A stretch of DNA of 36,150 nt, from assembly GCF_049671045.1 (NCBI RefSeq), contig NZ_JBATUH010000049.1, positions 1 through 36,150 of the forward strand. The letters run 5' to 3'. The first letter of the stretch is position 1; each line of letters starts with the position of its first letter. This document shows, piece by piece, positions 21,905-29,471 of this stretch. The translations under genes were made by a program, and so were the position numbers. The DNA is from Parvibaculum sp049671045 (GTDB lineage Bacteria; Pseudomonadota; Alphaproteobacteria; Parvibaculales; Parvibaculaceae). The notes below the pieces were generated by a model. It searched no databases, had not been told where the DNA came from, and saw only the letters and a list, made by a program, of their open reading frames with translations.

Positions 21905-23458
21905 CTAGATCATCACCTCGATGAGCCGCGGCCCCTTCGCCTTCACGGCCGAAGCGAAGGCGTCCGCGAAGTCCTCGACCGTCTCTACACGGACGGCCTC
22001 GACGCCCATGCCATGGGCGAGGCTCGTCCAGTTCAGCTCCGGATTGTGCAGATCGAGCATAGAGAGCGCCTTGGGGCCCGGATTTCCGGCACCCACACGG
22101 GCAAGCTCGATGTTCAGGATCGCATAGGAGCGATTGGCGTAGATCACATTCACCACATCGAGCTTCTCGCGCGCCTGCGTCCAGAGCGCCTGAAGCGTGT
22201 ACATCGCGCCGCCATCGCCATGCAGGCAGACGATCTTGCGATCCGGGCAGGCGATGGCCGCGCCCGTCGCGAGCGGCAAGCCCTGCCCGATCGAACCGCC
22301 GGTCAGGGAGAGATGGTCATGAGGGTTCGCCGTGGCGGTGGCGATCTGCGCGCCGAGGCCGGAGGTAGCCGCCTCATCGGAAATGATCGCGTGCTCGGGC
22401 AGATAATGCGCGATGATCTGTCCGGCGGAGAACTGGTCGAGCCTGCCGGTCGGAAGCTCGGGCTTGTTGAGCGGGGCGACCAGGGCCGGCTCCTTCGGCG
22501 CGCCGAGCGCATCGGCCAGCGCCTCCAGCGCCGCCACGCCGTCCTCATGCGCATGGGCGAGATAGCGAATGTCGCAGCCCTCGGGCGTGCACCAGCTCGG
22601 CTTGCCGGGATAGGCGAAGAAGGAAACGGGCGGCTTCGCGCCGACGAGAATGAGCGTCTCCACATCCTTGAACGTATCGACGATCTGCTCGGCGAAATAG
22701 GGAATGCGCTCGACCGCGACGACCCCCGCGCCGCGCTGAAGCCGGGGCGCGAAGGTGTCGCACATGATGCGCACGCCGGTCTTGGCCGCGATGCGCCCGG
22801 CAGCGACAAGCCCACGCTTCTTCAGCGCCTCGCCGCGAATGAGGATGACCGATCTGCGGCCGCTCTTCAGCGCCTCCGCGGCGCCATCGATGGCCTGCGA
22901 TGAGACGGGCGCCGGCCCCTGAACGGGAAGCGCGGGCGCTGGCCCGTCGGCATCGAGCCAGGCGGTATCGGCCGGAAGGATCAGCGTCGCGATCTGGCCG
23001 GGCGCGGCACGCGCGGCCTGCACGGCGCGCGCGCCATCAGCCGCGACCGTTTTCGGGCTCGGGCTCGAATGGATCCAGCCCGAGACCGGGCGCGCGAAGC
23101 CCTGAATGTCGGATGCGAGCGGCGCATCATATTGCGCGTGATAGGTCGCGTGATCGCCGACGATGTTGACGATGGGCGTGGCGGCGCGGCGCGCATTGTG
23201 GAGATTGGCAAGACCGTTCGAGAGGCCGGGCCCGAGATGGAGGAGCGTCGCCGCCGGCTTCTCCGCCATGCGGCCATAGCCATCCGCCATGCCTGTGACC
23301 GCGCCCTCGAAGAGGCCGAGCACCGCGCGCATGCCATCGACCTTGTCGAGGGCTGCGACGAAATGCATTTCGGAAGTGCCTGGATTGGTGAAGCAGACCT
23401 CCACACCCGAGGCGACCAGTGTCCGCACCAGGCTTTCAGCGCCGTTCATCTTCTCCAT
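21905..23458 (-). CDS. Thiamine-diphosphate enzyme (acetolactate synthase / benzoylformate decarboxylase-like)
   Basis: A 517-residue three-domain ThDP enzyme. The PYR domain starts at about residue 4 and has the activating Glu E30 in TNPGTSEMHF. The middle domain follows, and the PP domain carries the ThDP/Mg motif GDGGAMYTLQ near 414, ending at the Asn of YANRSY near 442. The family is annotated variously as acetolactate synthase large subunit or benzoylformate decarboxylase; the NPGTSE form resembles decarboxylases of 2-oxo acids more than IlvB. No ilvH-like small subunit is adjacent. Start: ATG 23458 with GGGGAG just upstream; ATG 23449 is also possible. It is last in the unit with the exporter, ligase and reductase. 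Confidence 0.85.
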   Translation of the reverse strand: MEKMNGAESLVRTLVASGVEVCFTNPGTSEMHFVAALDKVDGMRAVLGLFEGAVTGMADGYGRMAEKPAATLLHLGPGLSNGLANLHNARRAATPIVNIVGDHATYHAQYDAPLASDIQGFARPVSGWIHSSPSPKTVAADGARAVQAARAAPGQIATLILPADTAWLDADGPAPALPVQGPAPVSSQAIDGAAEALKSGRRSVILIRGEALKKRGLVAAGRIAAKTGVRIMCDTFAPRLQRGAGVVAVERIPYFAEQIVDTFKDVETLILVGAKPPVSFFAYPGKPSWCTPEGCDIRYLAHAHEDGVAALEALADALGAPKEPALVAPLNKPELPTGRLDQFSAGQIIAHYLPEHAIISDEAATSGLGAQIATATANPHDHLSLTGGSIGQGLPLATGAAIACPDRKIVCLHGDGGAMYTLQALWTQAREKLDVVNVIYANRSYAILNIELARVGAGNPGPKALSMLDLHNPELNWTSLAHGMGVEAVRVETVEDFADAFASAVKAKGPRLIEVMI

Positions 23459-23496
23459 GATCTCCCCGGAATTTTTATATTTAAAGAGGCGGCAGA

Positions 23497-24138
23497 TTAG
23501 CCGAGGTAACGATAGAGCACACGGCCGAGAACGACCAGACCGAAGAGCACGATAAGGCCGCCCGAGACGCGATTGACGACGACGAGCAACCGGTCGCTCA
23601 TGCGCTGGCGGAACATGCTGACGAAGCCGGAAAGCGCCGCCCACCAGAGCGCCGAGCCGATGAAGACGGAAATTACCAGCGTCACCGCGCGGCCGTAACC
23701 GGCATCCTGTGCGGTCAATCCTGCCACGCCGCCGAAAATGGCGAGGAAGCCGAGCATCGTCGCCGGATTTGTGATGGTGAGCGCGAAAGTCGTCACGAAG
23801 ACGCGGGCAAGCGCGCCGGACAGATTTTCCTGCGGCCCGTTCTCGAGATGCGGATGCGCGACAAAAGTTCGCGCACCGAGCGCGAGCAGAAAAATTCCGC
23901 CGATGAGCTGCATCACCAGTTCGTAGCGAATGACGAAATCGATCGCAGCTGTCAGTCCGAAGGCGGAGATCGTCGCGAAGATGCCGTCACCCGTCGCGGC
24001 CCCCATGCCGGACAGAAAGCCCGTGAGCGTTCCGAAGCGCAGCGTCCGCCGGATGACGATGAGATTGACCGGCCCAATCGGCGCGGCGACCGCCACTCCG
24101 ATCGCCGCACCGCTTGCCACAAGCCCCAGATCCAGCAT
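23497..24138 (-). CDS. LysE/RhtB-family exporter
   Basis: A 213-residue membrane protein of the LysE/RhtB amino-acid or metabolite exporter family. The N-terminal segment (GLVASGAAIGVAVAAPIGPVNL) has the family P-I-G-P motif, and about six hydrophobic helices follow, with TNPATMLGFLAIFGG in the middle. The substrate cannot be told. It lies 20 bases downstream of the ligase gene and 38 bases upstream of the ThDP enzyme, so it is probably cotranscribed. Export of an amino acid, an aromatic acid or another product of the pathway is inferred from this context only. Confidence 0.88.
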   Translation of the reverse strand: MLDLGLVASGAAIGVAVAAPIGPVNLIVIRRTLRFGTLTGFLSGMGAATGDGIFATISAFGLTAAIDFVIRYELVMQLIGGIFLLALGARTFVAHPHLENGPQENLSGALARVFVTTFALTITNPATMLGFLAIFGGVAGLTAQDAGYGRAVTLVISVFIGSALWWAALSGFVSMFRQRMSDRLLVVVNRVSGGLIVLFGLVVLGRVLYRYLG

Positions 24139-24158
24139 TCGTCAACCCGTCTTCCCGG

Positions 24159-26012
24159 TCACGCGACCACGACATCATTGCCGGGCGGGTCCGTATAGAG
24201 CTTTTCCACGAGCCCGGCGCGGCGGCCGAGTGCCACAGACTGGTTGATGTACCCCTTGTCGGTCAGTTCGCCCGCATCGATGCTCGGCGGCTCGACCATG
24301 AGAAGCGCGCGCTCGACGCGCGTGCTCGAGCCTGGATTGGTCTTGTTGTGGCCGCGCAGCCCCTCCGCGAGCCGCTCCAGCACGGCGGGATGACGCACGA
24401 GGTCTTCGATGGCGAGATCCTGATCGCCAGCGACATTGCGGCAGGCGGGAATGTTGGGGAAGCCGAGCACGCCGATATAGGCGCGGTCGAGGCCCGCCAC
24501 GAGCGCGTCCTGAAGCAGACCGCCCGTCGCCGCCAGCACATCGACGCGCAGCTTGCCGGCGCTGACCCATGTTCCGGTCGAGAGCTTGAAATCCTCCGCC
24601 ACGCGGCCGTCGAAGACGAGACCTTCCAGCGGATTGTCGGGATCGACGAAGCGCGCGCCGTCGCCGAGGCGGTAGAAGCCTTCCTCGTCATAGGCCTCGC
24701 GGGTCTTCTCCGGGTTCTTGTAATAGCCCGGCGTGATGCAGGCGCCGCGCACGCGCACTTCCATCTTGCGTCCGACCGGCGCGAGCTTCAGCTCGATCCC
24801 CGGCAGCGGCAGGCCGATGAGTCCCATGCGCTCCGTCGCCCAATGGACGTTCATGATGGTCGGCGCCGTTTCCGTCGCGCCGTAGCCGGACGAAAAGATG
24901 ATGCGCTCGCCGACCGTGCGGATGGCGATTTCCTGAATGCGCTCGTAAAGGTTCTGGCTCAGCGCCGCGCCGCCATAGGCGAGCGTTTTCAGCCGCGAGA
25001 AGAAGTTGCGGGCAAGCGCCTCGTCCTTCTCCAGTTCCTCGACGAGAAGCGTGTAGGCGGCGGGCACATTGGAATAGTTGGTCGGCGCGATCTCCCGCAG
25101 GTTCTGCACCGTCTCGGCAAAGCCGCCAGGCACCGGACGCCCGCCATCGATATAGAGCGTGCCGCCCGCGACGAGCAGATTGTTCAGGATCGCATTGCCG
25201 CCAAAGCAGTGGTTCCACGGCAGCCAGTTGAGAAAGACCGGCGGCTCGTCGCCTTCCTCGACCACCGTCACGCTTTTCGGCATGACCGAGTTCACGCACA
25301 TCATGCCGCTCGTCATGATGACGGCCTTGGGCATGCCGGTGGAGCCGGAGGTGAAGAGATATTTGGCGACCTGATCGTGGCCGAGCCTCGCGTAGCTTTC
25401 CTCCACCGCCGCGCCCGGCGCCGTGGCGACGAGATCGGCATAGGCCGTGCCTTCCGACCCGTCGACGGTGACGAGCTCGACACCATCGAGAGGAAGCGCC
25501 TTCAGTGCGCGCGCGAAGGGAGCCGCCTCCTGCATGAAGATCATCTTCGGCTCGATGAGGTCGAAGACATATTTCAGCTTCTCGAAATCGGAGCTGATCG
25601 TGCTGTAGGACGGCGAGACGGGCGCCACCGGCACGCCGGCGAGAATGGCGCCATAGGTCATGAGCGCATGCTCGATCGAATTGCCCGAGAGGATCATCAG
25701 GGGCGTCGACTGATCGAAGCCGCGATCGAGAAAAGCCTGGGCGATGGCGTTCGTCTTCCGCTCGGCATCGGTATAGGTGAGCAGGTCCCACTCGCCGAAG
25801 CCTTGCGTGGCGGGCTTGCGCTTGCCGAGCCAGACGCGATCCGGCGCCTCGGCCGCCCATTTGCGGATGGGGGCGACCAGATTGGCCGGCACCTCATGTA
25901 GCGGATGCGGATTGCGCAGCAGGATCGAGCCATCGGCGCGATGCTCGACCTCCACGCGGGGCTCGACATAGTTCGCCTTGCGGAAGGGCGGCTTCGTCAT
26001 CTGCACGTTCAT
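24159..26012 (-). CDS. Feruloyl-CoA synthase-like AMP-forming acyl-CoA ligase
   Basis: A 617-residue ANL-superfamily ligase that activates a carboxylic acid as acyl-AMP and then acyl-CoA. It has the P-loop TSGSTGMPK (221-229), the GATET motif (378-382), YRLGDGARF, and a C-terminal domain with the likely catalytic Lys K586 in TDKGYINQ. The N-terminal pattern (RADGSILLRNPHPL, LSGNSIEHALMTYGA, PVSPSYSTISSDFEKLK) is that of feruloyl-CoA synthases. The expected partner enoyl-CoA hydratase/aldolase is not in the window, so the substrate may differ. A strong GGGGGAGAAGAA precedes the ATG at 26012, 22 bases after the reductase stop. Confidence 0.85.
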   Translation of the reverse strand: MNVQMTKPPFRKANYVEPRVEVEHRADGSILLRNPHPLHEVPANLVAPIRKWAAEAPDRVWLGKRKPATQGFGEWDLLTYTDAERKTNAIAQAFLDRGFDQSTPLMILSGNSIEHALMTYGAILAGVPVAPVSPSYSTISSDFEKLKYVFDLIEPKMIFMQEAAPFARALKALPLDGVELVTVDGSEGTAYADLVATAPGAAVEESYARLGHDQVAKYLFTSGSTGMPKAVIMTSGMMCVNSVMPKSVTVVEEGDEPPVFLNWLPWNHCFGGNAILNNLLVAGGTLYIDGGRPVPGGFAETVQNLREIAPTNYSNVPAAYTLLVEELEKDEALARNFFSRLKTLAYGGAALSQNLYERIQEIAIRTVGERIIFSSGYGATETAPTIMNVHWATERMGLIGLPLPGIELKLAPVGRKMEVRVRGACITPGYYKNPEKTREAYDEEGFYRLGDGARFVDPDNPLEGLVFDGRVAEDFKLSTGTWVSAGKLRVDVLAATGGLLQDALVAGLDRAYIGVLGFPNIPACRNVAGDQDLAIEDLVRHPAVLERLAEGLRGHNKTNPGSSTRVERALLMVEPPSIDAGELTDKGYINQSVALGRRAGLVEKLYTDPPGNDVVVA

Positions 26013-26034
26013 TTCTTCTCCCCCCGGACGCGGC

Positions 26035-27027
26035 TCACGCCTTCACATCGACGACGACGCGGCCGCGCACCCGCCCCGCAATGATCTCCTCGCCAAGCGC
26101 CGGCACATTGCCAAGCGTCGCGCGGCTCGTCATCCTGTCGAGCGCCGCGAGATCGAGATCCTTCGCCAGACGCGACCAGGCTTCCACCCGCTTCGCCTTC
26201 GGCGCCATGACGCTGTCGATGCCCGCAAGCGTCACGCCGCGCAGGATGAACGGCGCGACCGAGCCCGGCAGGTCCATGCCCTGCGCAAGCCCGCAAGCGG
26301 CGACCGTGCCGCCATAGCGCGTCATCGAGAGCACATTGGCGAGCGTGTGGCTGCCGACCGCATCGACGGCACCTGCCCAGCGCTCCTTGCCGAGCGGCCG
26401 CGCGGGGCCCGAAAGCTCGTTGCGGTCGATGATGTCGGCGGCGCCCAGGCCCTTCAGATAATCGGCTTCCGATGCGCGGCCCGTCGATGCGATGACGCGG
26501 TAGCCGAGCTTCGCCAGAAGCGCGATCGCAACCGAGCCCACGCCGCCCGCAGCGCCGGTGACGAGCACATCGCCCTTGTCAGGCGTCACGCCGTGGAATT
26601 CGAGCGCCATGACGCAAAGCATGGCGGTGTAGCCCGCCGTGCCGATCGCCATGGCATGAGCGGTGGAAATCGAATCCGGCAGCTTCACCAGCCAGTCGCC
26701 CTTGACCCGCGCCTTCTCGGCATAGCCGCCATGATGCGTCTCGCCCACGCCCCAGCCATTGAGCACCACCCGGTCGCCGGGCTTGAAGCCTTCATGCGTC
26801 GATGTCTCGACCCGGCCCGCAAAGTCGATACCCGGAATGAGCGGCCAGGTGCGGATGACGGGCGCCTTGCCGGTGAGGGCTAGCCCGTCCTTGTAATTGA
26901 CCGTCGAATATTCGACCGCCACCGTCACATCGCCTTCCATGAGGTCATCGAGGCCGATCTGCACGAGTTCCGCCTTCTGGCCGGAATCGGTTTTCGAGAC
27001 GCGAATGGCGCGAAATGGCTCGGTCAT
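26035..27027 (-). CDS. acuI: AcuI/YhdH-like acryloyl-CoA reductase (MDR superfamily)
   Basis: A 330-residue zinc-free medium-chain dehydrogenase/reductase, close in length and motifs to AcuI/YhdH, which reduces acryloyl-CoA to propionyl-CoA with NADPH. It has EYSTVNYKDGLA (39-50), PLIPGIDFAGRV (62-72), GETHHGGYAEKARV (95-108), the nucleotide-binding TGAAGGVGS (157-165) and STGRASEADYL (181-191). ATG 27027 follows AGGGAAACCC and matches the family N-terminus; an ATG at 27072 would add 15 unlike residues. It is first in the operon with the ligase, exporter and ThDP enzyme. The name is by similarity; another alpha,beta-unsaturated thioester could be its substrate. Confidence 0.85.
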   Translation of the reverse strand: MTEPFRAIRVSKTDSGQKAELVQIGLDDLMEGDVTVAVEYSTVNYKDGLALTGKAPVIRTWPLIPGIDFAGRVETSTHEGFKPGDRVVLNGWGVGETHHGGYAEKARVKGDWLVKLPDSISTAHAMAIGTAGYTAMLCVMALEFHGVTPDKGDVLVTGAAGGVGSVAIALLAKLGYRVIASTGRASEADYLKGLGAADIIDRNELSGPARPLGKERWAGAVDAVGSHTLANVLSMTRYGGTVAACGLAQGMDLPGSVAPFILRGVTLAGIDSVMAPKAKRVEAWSRLAKDLDLAALDRMTSRATLGNVPALGEEIIAGRVRGRVVVDVKA

Positions 27028-27183
27028 GGGTTTCCCTGTCGTTTCCTGGAAATCAAACGGGGCTTCTTGCAATCCCCTCGGCGCACAAACGAACCCAAAT
27101 CCGGGCGCCGGTCAAGGCCGGGGCTGCCCGCGGGGACCGGGCGGGCTAGACTTCCTGCCCTGTTCATTTCATCCGCGCCGCTA

Positions 27184-27193
27184 CCCATATGGG
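27184..27193. promoter_or_regulatory. CCCATATGGG palindrome upstream of the VOC gene
   Basis: A perfect 10-bp palindrome in the 189-bp divergent region between the acuI operon and the VOC gene, 8 bases before AGGAGG of the VOC gene. It could be an operator half or form a small hairpin near the ribosome site. A palindrome of this length can also arise by chance. Confidence 0.25.
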
Positions 27194-27216
27194 CTTGAGA
27201 CAGGAGGAAAATGCCC

Positions 27217-27633
27217 ATGAAACCCGCTCTCACCCATATCGCGCTCCATGTCCGCGATCTCGATGCGTCCAAGGCGTTCTATGCGAAGTTCTGCGGCATG
27301 AAGACGGTGCATGAGCGCGGGGACAAGGGCGAGCGCGTGGCCTGGATCGCGGAAGATGGCAAGGAGCACGCCTTCGTCATCGTCATGATCGAGGGCGGCA
27401 ACCGCCCGGCGCAGCGAGGCGACGACTTCACGCATCTCGGTTTCGCGCTCGCGAGCCGCGAGGCGGTGGACGAGATCGCGCGGCGCGGCGCGGACCATCT
27501 CGTCTGGCCGCCCAAGACGCTGCCCTATCCCGTCGGGCATTTCTGCGGCCTTGCCGACCCCGATGGAAATGTCGTCGAGTTCAGCTATGGCCAGCCGCTC
27601 GGGCCCGATGCCGACGAGCAGCGCTCTCCTTGA
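27217..27633 (+). CDS. Single-domain VOC/glyoxalase-family protein
   Basis: A 138-residue vicinal-oxygen-chelate protein similar in size to lactoylglutathione lyase. Potential metal ligands are H7 (THIALHV), Glu in GKEHAF (about E50), H73 (FTHLGFA) and E121 (NVVEFSYG), so one active site per dimer face is plausible. Whether it is glyoxalase I, a fosfomycin-like thiol transferase or something else is open. The ribosome site AGGAGG (27202-27207) suits the ATG at 27217 (9 bases) better than the one at 27211 (3 bases), though either is possible. It is divergent from the acuI-ligase operon, which could be related in function. Confidence 0.85.
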   Translation: MKPALTHIALHVRDLDASKAFYAKFCGMKTVHERGDKGERVAWIAEDGKEHAFVIVMIEGGNRPAQRGDDFTHLGFALASREAVDEIARRGADHLVWPPKTLPYPVGHFCGLADPDGNVVEFSYGQPLGPDADEQRSP

Positions 27634-27787
27634 GCGAGTGCCAGGAATTCGGCCACATATCGGAGAAAAATGCGCTCGCGCGGCGAGGATCATCGACGGC
27701 GCCGCTTTCTCTTCGCTAGACTCCTTCATCGGCATAAGCCCATCGAGACGGCGAGGCTTTCGCTCGCCCAGAGACAGAGGTGCCGAA

Positions 27788-28060
27788 GTGACGACAGCGT
27801 CCGAATTCCAGAAGATGCTCGACGGCTACCGGCTGGTGACCGCCGAGATCCTCTATCGCATGCCGGATCATCCCGATCTCATCCAGACCTATATCTGGCA
27901 GGAGTACGATCTCGAGCCCCGCTACCCCGTGCTGACGGACTTTCTCCGGTTCTGGGAGAAAAATCTCGAAGGGCCGCTCTATTCGGTGCGGATCGCCACC
28001 CGGCGCGTCATCAGCCCGTCCGAATTTCCGTATGCGAATTATATGGTGACACTGCACTAG
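27788..28060 (+). CDS. usg: Usg family protein
   Basis: A 90-residue Usg-like protein, an alphaproteobacterial family of unknown biochemical role that is often found next to trp genes. The core YRLVTAEILYRMPDHPDLIQ and the following WQEYDLEPRYP, FLRFWEKNLEGPLYSVRI and final YANYMVTLH match the family over its length. The start is GTG at 27788 (TTASEFQKMLDGYR) with only a weak upstream purine stretch (AGAGACAGAGG about 27771-27781). No trp genes are in the window. It ends in a hairpin region that is shared with the convergent dihydroorotase gene. Confidence 0.88.
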   Translation: MTTASEFQKMLDGYRLVTAEILYRMPDHPDLIQTYIWQEYDLEPRYPVLTDFLRFWEKNLEGPLYSVRIATRRVISPSEFPYANYMVTLH

Positions 28061-28074
28061 GCAGAGCTCTCCTC

Positions 28075-28109
28075 ATGCCCCGCGTCATGCGGGGCATCCA
28101 CGACTTCGC
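28075..28109. repeat. REP-like palindromic element between usg and the dihydroorotase-family gene
   Basis: A perfect 9-bp stem, ATGCCCCGC / GCGGGGCAT, with loop GTCAT (28075-28097), followed by CATCCACGACTT. Stem-loops of this form with a ...GGGCATCCACG... tail are, as I recall, a dispersed palindromic repeat common in alphaproteobacterial genomes. It sits in the 73-bp convergent gap and can also serve as a terminator for both genes. A single copy is seen in the window, so repetition is inferred, not shown. Confidence 0.5.
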
Positions 28110-28133
28110 GGCCGCGCATCGAAGAAGGACGGG

Positions 28134-29471
28134 CTATCCCCTTGGCAGCGCCTCGAGAAAGGTGACGGGCTCGCCCGCCGCCGCGCCGATGATCTCGTCG
28201 TCCCACATGACGCGGCGTCCGCGAATGACGGTGCCGATGGGCCAGCCCGTCACGGTCTTGCCGTCGAAGGGCGTCCAGCCGCACCGGCTCGCGATCCAGT
28301 CATTGGTGATGGTGCGGCGCGCCTTCAGATCGACGATGGTGAGGTCGGCGTCATATCCGACCGCCACGCGACCCTTGCGCGCCATGCCGAAGACGCGCTG
28401 GGGGCCATGCGAGGTCAGATCTGCGAAGCGCTCGATGCTGAGGCGCCCGGCATTCACATGGTCGAGCATGATCGGCACCAGCGTCTGCACACCGGGCATG
28501 CCAGAGGGGCATTTCGGATAGGTTTCGGCCTTTTCCTCGCGCGTGTGCGGCGCATGGTCGGAGCCGAGCACGTCGACGATGCCGGCGGCGAGACCCTGCC
28601 AGAGCCCTTCGCGATGACGGGCATCGCGGATGGGCGGGTTCATCACCGCATAGGAGCCGAGTTCCTCGTAACATTCGGGCGCGGCGAGTGTCAGATGCTG
28701 CGGCGTCACCTCGACGCTCGCAATGTCCTTCGCGGCGGCGAGCAGCGGCATCTCGTCGGCGGTCGAGACATGCAGCACATGGATGCGCTTGCCCGCCTCG
28801 CGCGCGAGCTTCAGGAGCCGCGTCGTGCAGAGGACGGCCGCCTCCGCATCGCGCCAGACGGGATGCGTCTCGATCTTGCCCGTCTCGGCCAGCGGCCGGC
28901 GATCGCGCAGGCGGAATTCATCCTCGGAATGGACGGCGGCGCGGCGGTTGATCGCCTTCAGCACGCGGCGCACATCCTCGTCGCTCGCCACGAGAAGCGT
29001 GCCCGTGGAGGAGCCCATGAAGATCTTGATGCCGCAGCAGCCGGGCGAGCGCTCCAGCTCGGGCAGGAGATCGACATTCTCCGTCGTCGCGCCGCCATAA
29101 AAGGCGAAGTCGCAATACATGCGATGGCGCGCGCGCGCGACCTTGTCGGCGAGAAGCTCCGGCGTCGTCGTCGGCGGCTTGGTGTTCGGCATCTCGAAGA
29201 CGGTCGTGACGCCGCCAAGCACGGCGGCGCGACCACCCGTTTCGAGGTCTTCCTTGTGCTCGTTGCCGGGCTCGCGCAGATGAACCTGACTGTCGACCAC
29301 GCCCGGGAGAACGTGAAGGCCCGTCACATCCACGATCTCGCCTGCGCTCGCGGTGGCGAGGTCGCCGATGGCCGCTATGCGCCCGTCGCGAATGGCGATG
29401 TCGGCCCTGCCGACGCCATCATGATTGACGAGGGTGCCGCCGCGGAGAATGAGATCGAAAGATGCGTTCAC
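28134..29471 (-). CDS. Dihydroorotase-family amidohydrolase
   Basis: A 445-residue cyclic amidohydrolase, probably dihydroorotase-like (pyrimidine synthesis), of the subgroup with DSQVHLREPG. The carboxylated-Lys region GIKIFMGSS, later ligands in AAVHSED and LHVSTADEM (His) and LGSDHAPH (Asp) are all present. However, the usual HxH pair is Q62-V-H64, so one metal ligand is replaced. I believe this substitution recurs in this subgroup. The start is GTG at 29471, overlapping the GT9 stop (GTGA) for translational coupling. Whether this is the housekeeping PyrC or a paralog cannot be said from the window; allantoinase or hydantoinase activity is possible. Confidence 0.85.
   Translation of the reverse strand: MNASFDLILRGGTLVNHDGVGRADIAIRDGRIAAIGDLATASAGEIVDVTGLHVLPGVVDSQVHLREPGNEHKEDLETGGRAAVLGGVTTVFEMPNTKPPTTTPELLADKVARARHRMYCDFAFYGGATTENVDLLPELERSPGCCGIKIFMGSSTGTLLVASDEDVRRVLKAINRRAAVHSEDEFRLRDRRPLAETGKIETHPVWRDAEAAVLCTTRLLKLAREAGKRIHVLHVSTADEMPLLAAAKDIASVEVTPQHLTLAAPECYEELGSYAVMNPPIRDARHREGLWQGLAAGIVDVLGSDHAPHTREEKAETYPKCPSGMPGVQTLVPIMLDHVNAGRLSIERFADLTSHGPQRVFGMARKGRVAVGYDADLTIVDLKARRTITNDWIASRCGWTPFDGKTVTGWPIGTVIRGRRVMWDDEIIGAAAGEPVTFLEALPRG

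Noticed and set aside
24114..25901. 595-codon plus-strand frame opposite the acyl-CoA ligase
   Set aside because: Antisense shadow of a gene with complete ANL motifs. The composition is Arg/His/Asp-rich and no domain is recognisable.
8873..27027. A DMSP degradation island from DmdC-like dehydrogenase plus AcuI
   Set aside because: The two genes are 15 kb apart in different units, and no dmdA/B/D or ddd lyase is visible between them.
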